A model generated the notes under the pieces. That model was not told the DNA's origin and ran no database searches. It worked only from the letters and a program-made list of their open reading frames with translations. DNA of 47,807 nt from Rhodococcoides corynebacterioides (GTDB lineage: Bacteria > Actinomycetota > Actinomycetes > Mycobacteriales > Mycobacteriaceae). The position numbers were made by a program, and so were the translations under genes. This document shows, piece after piece, positions 18,054 through 26,034 of the stretch. Positions within the stretch are counted from its first letter, which is position 1; each line of letters opens with the position of its first letter. The DNA is taken from positions 1 through 47,807 of the forward strand of contig NZ_JABUBU010000022.1 of the NCBI RefSeq assembly GCF_019834675.1. Reading direction: 5' to 3'.

Positions 18054-18611
18054 CTACCGACGGGTGGTGCGGCCACCCGCCTCGGTGAGGGCGGCGAGGA
18101 CTCCGGGGACGTTCTCCGGGGTGACGGCGGCCGTGTAGTCCACGAGCACCGTGACGTCGAAGCCCTCGCGGAGTCCGTCGAGCGCGGTGGCGCGAACGCA
18201 GAAATCCGTGGTCAGGCCGACCACGTGGAGCGCGTCGACGTCGTGGGCGCGCAACCAGTCCGCCAGGGGCGTTCCCGACTCGTCGACACCCTCGAAACCG
18301 GAGTAGGCGGCGTCGTACTCGCCCTTGGAGAAGACGGCCGCGAACGCGGAGGTGTCCAGATCGGGGTGGAACTCGCACCCCGTGGTGCCCGCGACGCAGT
18401 GCCGCGGCCAGCTGTCGACGTAGTCCGGCGTGTCCGAGAAGTGCTCGCCCGGGTCGATGTGGTGGTCACGGGTGGCCAGGACGACGTCGTACGTCGACCC
18501 CTGGATCAGGGTGCTGATCGCGGACGCCACGCGGGCGCCGCCCTGCACCGCGAGGGAGCCGCCCTCGCAGAAATCGTTCTGGACGTCGACGACGACGAGC
18601 GCAGTGGTCAC
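18054..18611 (-). CDS. pncA: nicotinamidase PncA
   Basis: A 185-residue isochorismatase-fold amidase that converts nicotinamide to nicotinate for NAD salvage. The catalytic triad Asp9, Lys96 (FSKGEY) and Cys138 (TTDFCVRAT) is complete. The metal ligands Asp49, His51, His57 and His71 are in place (RDHHIDPGEHF). In mycobacteria this enzyme activates pyrazinamide, and nothing in the active site suggests loss of activity. The GTG start is 3 nt after the pncB stop, so both are cotranscribed; in M. tuberculosis pncA is, from memory, not beside pncB1. Confidence 0.95.
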   Translation of the reverse strand: MTTALVVVDVQNDFCEGGSLAVQGGARVASAISTLIQGSTYDVVLATRDHHIDPGEHFSDTPDYVDSWPRHCVAGTTGCEFHPDLDTSAFAAVFSKGEYDAAYSGFEGVDESGTPLADWLRAHDVDALHVVGLTTDFCVRATALDGLREGFDVTVLVDYTAAVTPENVPGVLAALTEAGGRTTRR

Positions 18612-18614
18612 GAG

Positions 18615-19916
18615 TCAGGAGAATACCGTCGGAACGGCCGCGTCTCCGCGGGACAGACCCAGTCCCTCCCACGGCAACGACGTCAGGCCCGACGCGACGA
18701 GCTCCCGGGCGTCGGCGACGGTCCCGGTGTCGACGACGTCGCCGCCGCGCACCAGGGGGACGGACACCTCGCGCGCGACGTACGGATCCGTCGGCGCGAC
18801 GGGAGCGTCGGCCGCCGTCACCAGCTCCTCGACCACCGTTCCCGTGCGGCGTGCCAACCGCAGCGCCCGCTTGCGCCCACCGCGAGACTCCTTGTGCGCG
18901 CTGCGTTTCGCGACGGGCAGGCCGTCCACCTCGACGAGTTTGTAGACCATCCCGGCCGTGGGTGCGCCGGACCCGGTGACCACGGACGTCCCGACGCCGT
19001 AGACGTCGACGGGCTCGGCGCGCAGCGAGGCGATCGCGTATTCGTCGAGGTCGCCCGACACCACGATGCGCGTGGTGGGTGCGCCGAGGGAGTCCAACTG
19101 GGCCCGCACCTGCCGGGCGAGAACCCCGAGATCGCCGGAATCGATACGGACACCGCCGAGTTCGGGTCCGGCGACGGCCACCGCGGTCTCGACGCCCGCC
19201 GTGATGTCGTAGGTGTCGACCAGCAGGGTGGTTCCGACGCCGAGGGCGTCGACCTGGGCGCGGAAGGCGGCGGCCTCGTCCGGCCCGTCGGCGTCGGTGT
19301 GCAGGAGGGTGAAAGCGTGCGCGCTGGTGCCGGCGCCCGGAATGCCGTGTCGCCGAGTGGCTTCGAGATTGGACGTCGCCGAGAAGCCGGCGATGTACGC
19401 CGCCCGCGACGCGGCGACGGCGGCTTCCTCGTGGGCGCGTCGGGACCCCATCTCGATCAGCGGGCGACCGTCCGACGCGCTCACCATGCGCGCCGCCGCC
19501 GAGGCGACCGCACTGTCGTGGTTGTAGATCGAGAGGACCAGCGTCTCGAGGATCACGCACTCGGCGAAGGTGCCGCGGACCGAGAGCACCGGCGAGCCGG
19601 GGAAGTACAGCTCGCCCTCCCGGTAGCCGTCGATGTCACCGGAGAAGCGGTAGTCGCGCAACCAGTCGAGGGTCTCGTCGGTCAGGAACTCCGCCACGGA
19701 CGCCACCTCCGCGTCGGTGAAGCGGAACCGGGTGAGGGCCTCGAGCAGTCGACCCGTGCCCGCCACGACGCCGTACCGGCGCCCACCGGGCAGACGCCGC
19801 GCGAACACCTCGAACGCGCACGAGCGGTGGGCCGTCCCGTCGCGCAGGGCGGCCGAGAGCATCGTCAGCTCGTAGCGGTCGGTGAAGAGCGCGGTGGAGG
19901 CGGTGTGGGGGCTCAC
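18615..19916 (-). CDS. pncB: nicotinate phosphoribosyltransferase PncB
   Basis: A 433-residue enzyme that joins nicotinate to phosphoribosyl pyrophosphate, giving nicotinate mononucleotide for NAD synthesis. The N-terminal [14 protein letters not shown] is the family signature, and FEVFARRLP, the [21 protein letters not shown] stretch and the [11 protein letters not shown] phosphate-binding segment follow. Length and order match Rv1330c (pncB1). First gene of the pncB-pncA pair, so the product of PncA feeds the enzyme of its neighbour. TACTGT lies 8 nt before the GTG. Divergent from clpS. Confidence 0.95.
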   Translation of the reverse strand: MSPHTASTALFTDRYELTMLSAALRDGTAHRSCAFEVFARRLPGGRRYGVVAGTGRLLEALTRFRFTDAEVASVAEFLTDETLDWLRDYRFSGDIDGYREGELYFPGSPVLSVRGTFAECVILETLVLSIYNHDSAVASAAARMVSASDGRPLIEMGSRRAHEEAAVAASRAAYIAGFSATSNLEATRRHGIPGAGTSAHAFTLLHTDADGPDEAAAFRAQVDALGVGTTLLVDTYDITAGVETAVAVAGPELGGVRIDSGDLGVLARQVRAQLDSLGAPTTRIVVSGDLDEYAIASLRAEPVDVYGVGTSVVTGSGAPTAGMVYKLVEVDGLPVAKRSAHKESRGGRKRALRLARRTGTVVEELVTAADAPVAPTDPYVAREVSVPLVRGGDVVDTGTVADARELVASGLTSLPWEGLGLSRGDAAVPTVFS

Positions 19917-19924
19917 ACCCCGGA

Positions 19925-19930
19925 ACAGTA
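19925..19930 (-). promoter_or_regulatory. -10 hexamer of pncB (leaderless)
   Basis: TACTGT on the minus strand, 8 nt before the GTG at 19916. Confidence 0.4.
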
Positions 19931-19975
19931 GGGCGTGCGGCGTCGCCGGTGGGTGAACCGCGCCCGACGGGCCCG

Positions 19976-19981
19976 TATCCT
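19976..19981 (+). promoter_or_regulatory. -10 hexamer of clpS (leaderless)
   Basis: TATCCT, then GGGGCC (6 nt), then the ATG at 19988. This decides the clpS start over another in-frame ATG at 20006. Confidence 0.55.
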
Positions 19982-19987
19982 GGGGCC

Positions 19988-20341
19988 ATGGTCGCCGTCA
20001 CTGACATGCCGTACGCCGGTGTCCCGACCGCCGGTCCGGCGCCGCTCTCGACGCTGCCGCAGGCCAGCCCGGAGGAGAGCGTCGCCGTCGCGGAGGACAC
20101 CGCCGCGGACACACCGTGGGTCACCATCGTCTGGGACGACCCGGTCAACCTCATGCACTACGTGACCTACGTGTTCCAGAAGGTCTTCGGCTACAGCAAG
20201 GACAAGGCCACCGAGCTGATGATGCAGGTGCACTCGGAGGGCAAGGCCGTGGTGTCGAGCGGGCCACGGGAGAAGATGGAGACCGACGTCGCCAAACTGC
20301 ACGCGGCGGGTCTCTGGGCCACCATGCAGCACGACGTCTGA
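19988..20341 (+). CDS. clpS: ATP-dependent Clp protease adaptor ClpS
   Basis: A 117-residue N-end-rule adaptor that binds proteins with destabilising N-terminal residues and delivers them to the Clp protease. The core (about 43-117) has the signature [16 protein letters not shown], with the Asp/Asn residues that bind the substrate amino group, and VHSEGKAVV. The N-terminal 40 residues are longer and more Ala/Pro-rich than in E. coli, as in other actinobacteria. It is the first gene of a plus-strand run that continues to rdgB. Confidence 0.95.
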   Translation: MVAVTDMPYAGVPTAGPAPLSTLPQASPEESVAVAEDTAADTPWVTIVWDDPVNLMHYVTYVFQKVFGYSKDKATELMMQVHSEGKAVVSSGPREKMETDVAKLHAAGLWATMQHDV

Positions 20342-20365
20342 CGTTCCACGATGCCGTTCGCCCTC

Positions 20366-20421
20366 GGCGGACGCCGCCCCCACGGCGGACGCCGTTCCCC
20401 ACGACGGACGCCGTTCCCCAC
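20366..20421 (+). repeat. three tandem 18-19 bp units between clpS and the DUF2017 gene
   Basis: Units at 20366-20383, 20384-20402 and 20403-20421 share a GGACGCCG core. The last two differ by one base, while the first is shorter and more diverged. They lie in the spacer just upstream of the ribosome site of the DUF2017 gene. Confidence 0.8.
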
Positions 20422-20443
20422 GACAGAGCAGGGAGACAGTTCG

Positions 20444-21031
20444 GTGCGAGTGTGGACCCGGAAATCCGCGTTGGGCGGGGTCAAGTTCCGGTCCGAGATG
20501 GACGCGCGAGAGGTCGCCGTGCTCCGGTCGCTCGTCGAGTCCGTCGTCGGACTCCTCGACCAGCGCAGCGCCGACGCCCCCACGGACGACCTGGCCGCGA
20601 TCACCGGCATCCGGTCCGGTCACACCAGCCCGCCGGAGGACGCCACCCTGGCGCGGCTGCTGCCGGACTTCCACCGGCCCGAGGGCGCGGACGCCGCCGA
20701 CACTCCGGACACGCTCGCGCGACAGGCCGACCTGAACGGTGCGCTGCGCGGCATGCACGAGCCCGAGATCATCGACGCCAAGCGTGCTGCGGGCGCGGCC
20801 ATCCTGGACTCGCTGCCGGCGGCCGGGGGCAAGGTGACGCTGACCCCCGAGCAGGCGGAGTTGTGGCTGACCGGCCTCAACGACGTCCGCCTCGCGCTCG
20901 GCACCACCCTCGGCATCGACGCCGACACACCCGACGAGCTGCCCGCCGACGACCCCCGCGCGCCGCACCTGGACGTCTACCACTGGCTCACCTGGATGCA
21001 GGACTCGTTGGTCCAGGTCATGATGGCCTGA
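20444..21031 (+). CDS. DUF2017 protein, AosR (Rv1332) homologue
   Basis: A 195-residue DUF2017 protein that sits directly after clpS, as Rv1332 does. Rv1332 (AosR) has been described as a redox-responsive regulator that works through a disulfide and activates mec-cysO-cysM. Conserved blocks are ITGIRSGHTSPPEDATLARLLPDF, HEPEIIDAKRAAG and LNDVRLALGTTLGI. This protein contains no cysteine at all, so a disulfide switch is impossible here. The GTG at 20444 is supported by GGGAG 8 nt upstream; earlier codons in the frame are the tandem-repeat sequence. Its stop overlaps the next start (TGATG). Confidence 0.88.
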   Translation: MRVWTRKSALGGVKFRSEMDAREVAVLRSLVESVVGLLDQRSADAPTDDLAAITGIRSGHTSPPEDATLARLLPDFHRPEGADAADTPDTLARQADLNGALRGMHEPEIIDAKRAAGAAILDSLPAAGGKVTLTPEQAELWLTGLNDVRLALGTTLGIDADTPDELPADDPRAPHLDVYHWLTWMQDSLVQVMMA

Positions 21032-22083
21032 TGCAGGACCGCCTGACCGACGTCGTCGGTCTGACCGTCGGCCACCACCGCGTGCTGACACCCGACGTCA
21101 CGGTGGCCACCGAGGACCGCGACGGCGTCGGCTCGGCCACCGGGTGCACCGTCGTGCTGGCCGACGAGCCGGCCGTCGCCGCGGTCGACGTGCGGGGCGG
21201 CGGACCGGGCACGCGCGAGACCGATCTCCTCGATCCGGCCCAGTCGGTGCAGCGGGTCGACGCGATCCTGCTCACCGGCGGCAGTGCCTACGGCCTCGCC
21301 GCCGCCGACGGCGTCATGCGGTACCTGGAGGAACGAGGTCGCGGCGTGGCGATGGGGCGACCGGACCGCGTCGTCCCGATCGTGCCCGCGGCCGTGATCT
21401 TCGACCTGCCGTTGGGGGAGTGGACCGCCCGGCCCGACGCCGCGTTCGGCTACGCCGCGGCGCAGGCGGCGTCCACCGACGTCGAGCAGGGCAGCGTCGG
21501 CGCCGGGACCGGGGCGCGGGCCGGCGTGGTCAAGGGCGGCGTGGGCACCGCCTCCGAGACGGCGGTCGACGGGCCCGCCGCCGGACTGACCGTCGGCGCG
21601 CTGGTGGTGGCCAACCCCGTCGGATCGGTCTTCGATCCCCGCACCGGTGTCCTGTGGGGAGATCCCGGCGTGCGGCTCCCGGCGCCGACCGCCGAGCAGA
21701 TCGCGGCCGCCGCCGCCCTCGGCGCCAAGGAGACCACGCTCAACACGACCATCGGCGTCGTCGCCACCGATGCCGACCTCACGGCGTCGGGATGCCGCCG
21801 ACTGGCCGTCGCGGCACACGACGGCCTGTCGCGCGCCGTTCGCCCCGCGCACACCCCGCTGGACGGGGACACGTTCTTCGCGCTCGCCACCGGGCGGGTC
21901 GGGCCGCGGGCCGACGTCGTACCGGTCGATCGCCACATGATGCCCGACCTCGCCGTGCTCGACGCGCTGTGCGCGATGGCCGCCGTCGCCACCGAACGGG
22001 CGATCGCACGGGCCGTGCTGACGGCCACGTCGGTGGCCGGCGTTCCGGCCTATCGGGACGTCCTCGTCGGCGCTCGCGCCTGA
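21031..22083 (+). CDS. P1 family (DmpA/NylC-like) self-processing peptidase
   Basis: A 350-residue N-terminal-nucleophile hydrolase of the P1/DmpA family, the Rv1333 counterpart. These proteins cut themselves into two chains and act as aminopeptidases or amidases. The likely cleavage site is Asn238-Thr239 in TLNTTIGVVATDADLT, where the new N-terminal Thr would be the nucleophile, as in the nylon-oligomer hydrolase NylC. ILLTGGSAYGLAAADGVM is a second family block. The physiological substrate is unknown. Its ATG overlaps the DUF2017 stop by one base. In mycobacteria mec, cysO and cysM follow, whereas here the next gene is the rhomboid protease, 53 nt on. Confidence 0.9.
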   Translation: MQDRLTDVVGLTVGHHRVLTPDVTVATEDRDGVGSATGCTVVLADEPAVAAVDVRGGGPGTRETDLLDPAQSVQRVDAILLTGGSAYGLAAADGVMRYLEERGRGVAMGRPDRVVPIVPAAVIFDLPLGEWTARPDAAFGYAAAQAASTDVEQGSVGAGTGARAGVVKGGVGTASETAVDGPAAGLTVGALVVANPVGSVFDPRTGVLWGDPGVRLPAPTAEQIAAAAALGAKETTLNTTIGVVATDADLTASGCRRLAVAAHDGLSRAVRPAHTPLDGDTFFALATGRVGPRADVVPVDRHMMPDLAVLDALCAMAAVATERAIARAVLTATSVAGVPAYRDVLVGARA

Positions 22084-22136
22084 CGTCCGCCGGTACCGTG
22101 GTGGGAACCCTCCACCCGACGGACCAGGACGGCGAC

Positions 22137-22775
22137 ATGAGCGTTCCCCCTACTCGTACCCCGAGCACGACGCCCTCGGGTGCCCGGTCGCGGTGGAGCG
22201 CCGCCGCGGTGGGCATCCTCGGTTTCCTGGCACTGCTGTACGTCGTCGAGGCGGTCGACGTCGCGTCGGGCATGCGACTCGACAACGCCGGCATCCGGCC
22301 CCGGGACGTCGACGGGCTGAGCGGGGTGGCCTTCGCTCCGGTGCTGCACGACGGCTGGGATCACCTGTTCGCCAACACCGGTCCGCTGCTGGTGCTGGGC
22401 TTCGTTCTGCTGCTGTCCGGCGTCGGCCGCGCGCTCGCCGTCACGGCCGTGATCTGGATCGTCGGCGGGCTCGGAACGTGGCTGACGGGGGCGTCGGGGT
22501 CGATTCACATCGGGGCGTCGATCCTGGTGTTCGGGTGGCTCGCCTACCTGATCGTGCGCGGCGTGTTCGCCCGCGACATCGGCCAGATGGCACTGGGGTT
22601 CGTCGTTCTGGTGGTGTACGGCGGCCTGCTGTGGGGCGTGCTGCCGACCGAGGAGCGGGTGTCCTGGCAGGGGCATCTGTTCGGTGCGCTCGCGGGGGTG
22701 CTGGCGGCGTGGATGTTCGCCTCGCGGCGCCGCCCCTCCGACCCGTCCCGGGCGTTGTCACCGCACAGTCGGTGA
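22137..22775 (+). CDS. rhomboid family intramembrane serine protease
   Basis: A 212-residue membrane protease with about six hydrophobic segments (24-40, 82-95, 100-118, 123-141, 152-168, 180-196). The catalytic dyad is Ser128 in GASILVFG and His180 in GHLFGALAG. His76 and Asn80 in WDHLFAN correspond to the usual HxxxN of helix 2. It would cut transmembrane proteins within the bilayer; targets are unknown. It is equivalent to Rv1337. In M. tuberculosis, murI comes next, but here it is absent and the MBL-fold gene follows after 67 nt. Confidence 0.92.
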   Translation: MSVPPTRTPSTTPSGARSRWSAAAVGILGFLALLYVVEAVDVASGMRLDNAGIRPRDVDGLSGVAFAPVLHDGWDHLFANTGPLLVLGFVLLLSGVGRALAVTAVIWIVGGLGTWLTGASGSIHIGASILVFGWLAYLIVRGVFARDIGQMALGFVVLVVYGGLLWGVLPTEERVSWQGHLFGALAGVLAAWMFASRRRPSDPSRALSPHSR

Positions 22776-22842
22776 GTCCCCGGACCGGACACGACACGAC
22801 CGGCGACCGATCCTGCTCGGCAGGTCGGGATCGCATGGCAGC

Positions 22843-23610
22843 ATGACGGTCATGCGTCTCACGGTCCTGGGTTGCTCGGGCAGCGTGTCGGGTCCCGACT
22901 CGCCCGCATCCGGTTATCTCCTCGAGGCGCCCGACACTCCGCCGCTGGTCCTCGATTTCGGGCCCGGCGTTCTGGGAGCGCTGCAGAAGTACGCCGATCC
23001 AGTCGACGTCCACGTCCTGCTCTCGCATCTGCACGCCGATCACTGCCTCGACGTGCCGGGGCTGCTGGTGTGGCGTCGCTACCACCCGGTGCCGGCGCAG
23101 GGTCGCGCCGTGGTGTTCGGCCCGTCGGACATGGCGTTCCGGCTCGGGGTCGCGTCCGCCGAGAGCGGCGGCAAGATCGACGACATGTCCGACACCTTGG
23201 ACCTGCGGTACCTGCGTGACGGCGGCGTGATCGAGTTCGGCACCCTCTCCATCGAGACCCGCCGCGTCTACCACCCGCCGGAGTCCTACGGCATGCGGGT
23301 GACCACCGACAGCGGCGCCGTCCTCGCCTACACCGGCGACACCGGCATGTGCGACGCCGTCGAGACGCTGGCCCGCGGTGCGGACGTGCTGCTCGCGGAG
23401 GCGTCGTGGACCGACGCGGGGGACCGGCCGCTCGGCGTGCACCTGTCCGGCGCGGAGGCCGGGCGTCTCGCGGCCGGCGCCGGGGTCGGAGAACTGCTGC
23501 TCACCCACATTCCGCCGTGGACCTCGCGGGAGGACGTGATCGCCGAGGCCAAACGGGAGTTCGACGGCCCCGTGCACGCGGTGTCGCCCGGGTACGTCGT
23601 CGAGATCTGA
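22843..23610 (+). CDS. MBL-fold hydrolase, Rv1339-type cAMP phosphodiesterase
   Basis: A 255-residue metallo-beta-lactamase-fold hydrolase. The metal motif is SHLHADHCLD (His62, His64, Asp66, His67), with YTGDTG and LLLTHIPPW as later metal-binding blocks. It aligns from memory along its length with Rv1339, shown to degrade cAMP as an atypical class II phosphodiesterase. A cAMP-lowering role opposite the cyclase at 1893 is likely but inferred. The start may be the ATG at 22843 or the ATG at 22852; neither has a clear ribosome site or -10 hexamer. It is 29 nt upstream of rph. Confidence 0.88.
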   Translation: MTVMRLTVLGCSGSVSGPDSPASGYLLEAPDTPPLVLDFGPGVLGALQKYADPVDVHVLLSHLHADHCLDVPGLLVWRRYHPVPAQGRAVVFGPSDMAFRLGVASAESGGKIDDMSDTLDLRYLRDGGVIEFGTLSIETRRVYHPPESYGMRVTTDSGAVLAYTGDTGMCDAVETLARGADVLLAEASWTDAGDRPLGVHLSGAEAGRLAAGAGVGELLLTHIPPWTSREDVIAEAKREFDGPVHAVSPGYVVEI

Positions 23611-23627
23611 GCCGCCGTCGCACCCGA

Positions 23628-23633
23628 TAGGGT
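23628..23633 (+). promoter_or_regulatory. -10 hexamer of rph (leaderless)
   Basis: TAGGGT, then GGTCCC (6 nt), then the GTG at 23640. rph may therefore have its own promoter inside the gene run. Confidence 0.55.
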
Positions 23634-23639
23634 GGTCCC

Positions 23640-24392
23640 GTGGCCACACGCGAAGACGGACGAGCTGACGACGAACTGCGCCCCATCACCCTGACGCGCG
23701 GGTTCACCTCGCACCCCGCCGGGTCGGTGCTCGTGGAGTTCGGCAACACGCGGGTCATGTGCACCGCGAGCGTCGAGGCAGGGGTGCCGCGCTGGCGCAA
23801 GGGTTCCGGGCTCGGCTGGCTCACCGCCGAGTACGCGATGCTGCCCGGCGCCACCCACACACGCAACAGCCGAGAGTCGGTGAAGGGCAAGGTGTCCGGC
23901 CGGACGCAGGAGATCAGCCGGCTCGTGGGTCGGTCCCTGCGGGCCTGCATCGACCTCGCCGCGATCGGCGAGAACACCATCGCGCTCGACTGCGATGTCC
24001 TGCAGGCCGACGGCGGCACCCGCACCGCGGCCATCACCGGCGCCTACGTGGCGCTGGCCGACGCCGTGACCTACCTCGGTGCGCACGGACGCCTCGCCGA
24101 CCCGCAGCCCATCTCGTGCGCCATCGCCGCCGTGTCGGTGGGCGTCGTCGACGGCCGGGTGCGACTGGACCTGCCGTACGAGGAGGACTCGCGTGCCGAG
24201 GTCGACATGAACATCGTCGCCACCGACACCGGCACGCTCGTCGAGGTCCAGGGCACCGGCGAGGGCGCGACGTTCCCCCGCTCGACCCTCGACGCGATGC
24301 TCGACAGCGCGCTGGCCGGATGCGAGCGCATCTTCGACGTGCAGCGTGAGGCCCTGGCCGCGCCGTACCCCGGAGAGCTTCCCGGTGCCTGA
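23640..24392 (+). CDS. rph: ribonuclease PH
   Basis: A 250-residue phosphorolytic 3'-5' exoribonuclease that trims tRNA 3' ends. The family blocks [48 protein letters not shown] (phosphate-binding Arg) and [15 protein letters not shown] are all present. It functions as a hexamer in known cases. The length is normal. The following gene rdgB starts within its last codons (8-nt overlap), so the two are translated together. Order matches Rv1340-Rv1341. Confidence 0.96.
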   Translation: MATREDGRADDELRPITLTRGFTSHPAGSVLVEFGNTRVMCTASVEAGVPRWRKGSGLGWLTAEYAMLPGATHTRNSRESVKGKVSGRTQEISRLVGRSLRACIDLAAIGENTIALDCDVLQADGGTRTAAITGAYVALADAVTYLGAHGRLADPQPISCAIAAVSVGVVDGRVRLDLPYEEDSRAEVDMNIVATDTGTLVEVQGTGEGATFPRSTLDAMLDSALAGCERIFDVQREALAAPYPGELPGA

Positions 24393-24996
24393 ACCGGTGC
24401 GTCTGCTGGTCGCCAGCCGGAACCCGAAGAAGCTCGCCGAGCTGCGGCGGGTGCTGGACGCCGCGGCCGTCGAGGGCATCGAGCTGGTCGGGCTGGACGA
24501 GGTGCCGGAGTATCCGGAGACCCCCGAGACCGGCGCCACCTTCGAGGAGAACGCGCTGATCAAGGCGCGCGACGGCGCCGCGACCACCGGATTGGCTTGT
24601 GTTGCAGACGATTCCGGGATCGCCGTCGACGCTCTGAACGGAATGCCGGGCGTGCTGTCGGCGCGCTGGTCCGGGCGGCACGGGGACGACGAGGCCAACA
24701 CCTCGCTCCTGCTCGCCCAACTCGGCGACGTGCCGGACGAGCGACGCGGCGCGGGGTTCGTCTCCGCCTGTGCGCTGGTGCTGCCGGACGGCACCGAGAC
24801 GGTCACCCGCGGCGAGTGGCGCGGGGTGGTCGCGCGGGAGCGGGCCGGTGGCGGCGGCTTCGGCTACGACCCCGTGTTCGTGCCCGAGGGGTCCGACCGA
24901 TCCGCCGCGGAGTTGAGCCCGCAGGAGAAGGACGCGGCCTCGCATCGGGGTATCGCGCTGCGGGCGTTGGTGCCGGCGATCGCTGCGCTGCGGTAG
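24385..24996 (+). CDS. rdgB: XTP/dITP pyrophosphatase RdgB
   Basis: A 203-residue HAM1/RdgB nucleotide-pool cleaner that hydrolyses XTP, ITP and dITP so that deaminated purines are not built into nucleic acids. Signatures are [12 protein letters not shown] (substrate and metal binding), [28 protein letters not shown] and SHRGIAL. The GTG at 24385 has GGAGAG 7 nt upstream and overlaps rph by 8 nt; a GTG four codons later is an alternative. Last gene of the plus-strand run that begins at clpS. Confidence 0.95.
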   Translation: MPEPVRLLVASRNPKKLAELRRVLDAAAVEGIELVGLDEVPEYPETPETGATFEENALIKARDGAATTGLACVADDSGIAVDALNGMPGVLSARWSGRHGDDEANTSLLLAQLGDVPDERRGAGFVSACALVLPDGTETVTRGEWRGVVARERAGGGGFGYDPVFVPEGSDRSAAELSPQEKDAASHRGIALRALVPAIAALR

Positions 24997-25071
24997 CTGC
25001 GCGGTAGCACACAGGCGGGGCGATCGGACGGGTTCCCGGCAGTCGAGGCGACTTGTGGGCCGTGGCGCAGG

Positions 25072-25428
25072 TCAGACGGCGAAGTCGCGCTTAACCTGCT
25101 GAGTGCGCCGGTGCTCGATGACGAAGGAGAGGAACGGCACGGTCCCGGCGAGCAGGGTGCCCACCGTGCGACCGACGGGCCAGCGCACCTTGACGGCCAG
25201 GTCCAGGGTCAGGAGGAGGTAGACGAAGTACACCCACCCGTGCACGACGGCGATCCACCCGGGCAGGTCCTGCACGCCGAACCCGTACTTGGCCACCATC
25301 TCGGCGGTCAGCACCAGGAGCCAGATACCCGTCGCGTAGGCGAGCACGCGGTACCGCAGCAGGGCGGGCGCGACCCGCGGATCCTTCGCGCGGGTGGGGG
25401 CGGCGGATCCGGAATCGGCGATGCTCAC
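25072..25428 (-). CDS. DUF3817 membrane protein (Rv1342c-like)
   Basis: A 118-residue DUF3817 membrane protein with three hydrophobic segments (about 22-42, 53-75, 82-105). LLRYRVLAYATGIWLLVL, VHGWVYFVYLLLTLDL and VPFLSFVIEH are typical. The function is unknown. The GTG at 25428 has AGGAG 9 nt upstream, and it overlaps the stop of the preceding LprD-like gene (GTGA), so the two are coupled. It is a paralogue of the protein at 6144-6560. Position matches Rv1342c. Confidence 0.9.
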   Translation of the reverse strand: MSIADSGSAAPTRAKDPRVAPALLRYRVLAYATGIWLLVLTAEMVAKYGFGVQDLPGWIAVVHGWVYFVYLLLTLDLAVKVRWPVGRTVGTLLAGTVPFLSFVIEHRRTQQVKRDFAV

Positions 25429-25826
25429 GAACTGCTCCTGTCCTCGCGGCCGAGCTCCGCGAGATAGCGGTTGTATTCCTTCAGCGTGTGGGAGTCGGAA
25501 TCCGACCCGAGGGTGTCCGCCGGCGTCACGGTCGGTCGCTGCGGCAGCAGGTCCGCGGGAATCTCGGTGGGCTCCGCCTCGGCATCGACGGGGGGCTCGT
25601 CGGGTGCGTCCTCGAGTTGCACGAAGCGGCGATAGGCGAACACGACGAACGCGGCGAACAGCGGCCACTGCAGCGCGTACCCAAGGTTCTGGCCGGATCC
25701 GGTGGAGGACTCGAACCGTTCCCACTGCCACCACCCGAGGGCCAGACAGCCGGCGGCGGCCACGACGACCAGCAGAATCAGCGCCGGTCGACTTCTCGTC
25801 CGAGTTCCGTCGCCGCGTCGATCCAC
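25425..25826 (-). CDS. LprD-like membrane-anchored protein
   Basis: A 133-residue protein resembling mycobacterial LprD (Rv1343c). It has a basic N-terminus, a hydrophobic helix (about 16-34) containing AAAGCLALGWWQW, a second hydrophobic segment (about 50-65), and a polar C-terminal domain ending in EYNRYLAELG. Cys27 could be a lipoprotein cysteine, but the lipobox is weak and a plain signal anchor is as likely. The function is unknown. TAACCT lies 6 nt before the GTG. It is translationally coupled to the DUF3817 gene. Confidence 0.85.
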   Translation of the reverse strand: MDRRGDGTRTRSRPALILLVVVAAAGCLALGWWQWERFESSTGSGQNLGYALQWPLFAAFVVFAYRRFVQLEDAPDEPPVDAEAEPTEIPADLLPQRPTVTPADTLGSDSDSHTLKEYNRYLAELGREDRSSS

Positions 25827-25832
25827 ACCACC

Positions 25833-25838
25833 AGGTTA
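25833..25838 (-). promoter_or_regulatory. -10 hexamer of the LprD-like gene (leaderless)
   Basis: TAACCT on the minus strand, GGTGGT spacer (6 nt), then the GTG at 25826. Confidence 0.5.
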
Positions 25839-25891
25839 CCGGAGCGCCGCCCTCGTCAACGACGTGGCGTCGTAGTTCCCGGTCGGTGCGG

Positions 25892-25976
25892 TGGTGCGCG
25901 AGGGGGGACTCGAACCCCCACGTCCTTCGGACACCAGAACCTAAATCTGGCGCGTCTGCCATTTCGCCACTCGCGC
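25892..25976 (-). tRNA. tRNA-Leu (UAG anticodon)
   Basis: On the minus strand the acceptor arms GCGCGAG and CTCGCGC pair. The anticodon stem CCAGA/TCTGG holds the loop TTTAGGT with anticodon TAG, which reads CUA and CUN codons. A long variable arm (TGTCCGAAGGACG) marks it as a class II tRNA, as expected for Leu. GGGGGTTCGAGTCCCCC is the T arm. Discriminator A and CCA are encoded. A -10-like TAGACT lies at 25987-25992. Confidence 0.95.
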
Positions 25977-26034
25977 GTGCGGGCCGAGTCTAGACGCCCG
26001 CGCCGCCGATGATCGGCGACGCGGACGTCCCGGC

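Noticed and set aside
16182..19931. A 1249-codon open frame on the plus strand through dinG, pncA and pncB
   Set aside because: It is antisense to three well-recognised genes and its product matches no protein pattern.
20116..21030. N-terminal extension of the P1 peptidase frame back to 20116
   Set aside because: It overlaps clpS and the DUF2017 gene; the ATG at 21031 overlaps the previous stop and matches the family start.
24997..25071. Terminator between rdgB and the DUF3817 gene
   Set aside because: The 75-bp gap shows no convincing stem with a T run on either strand.
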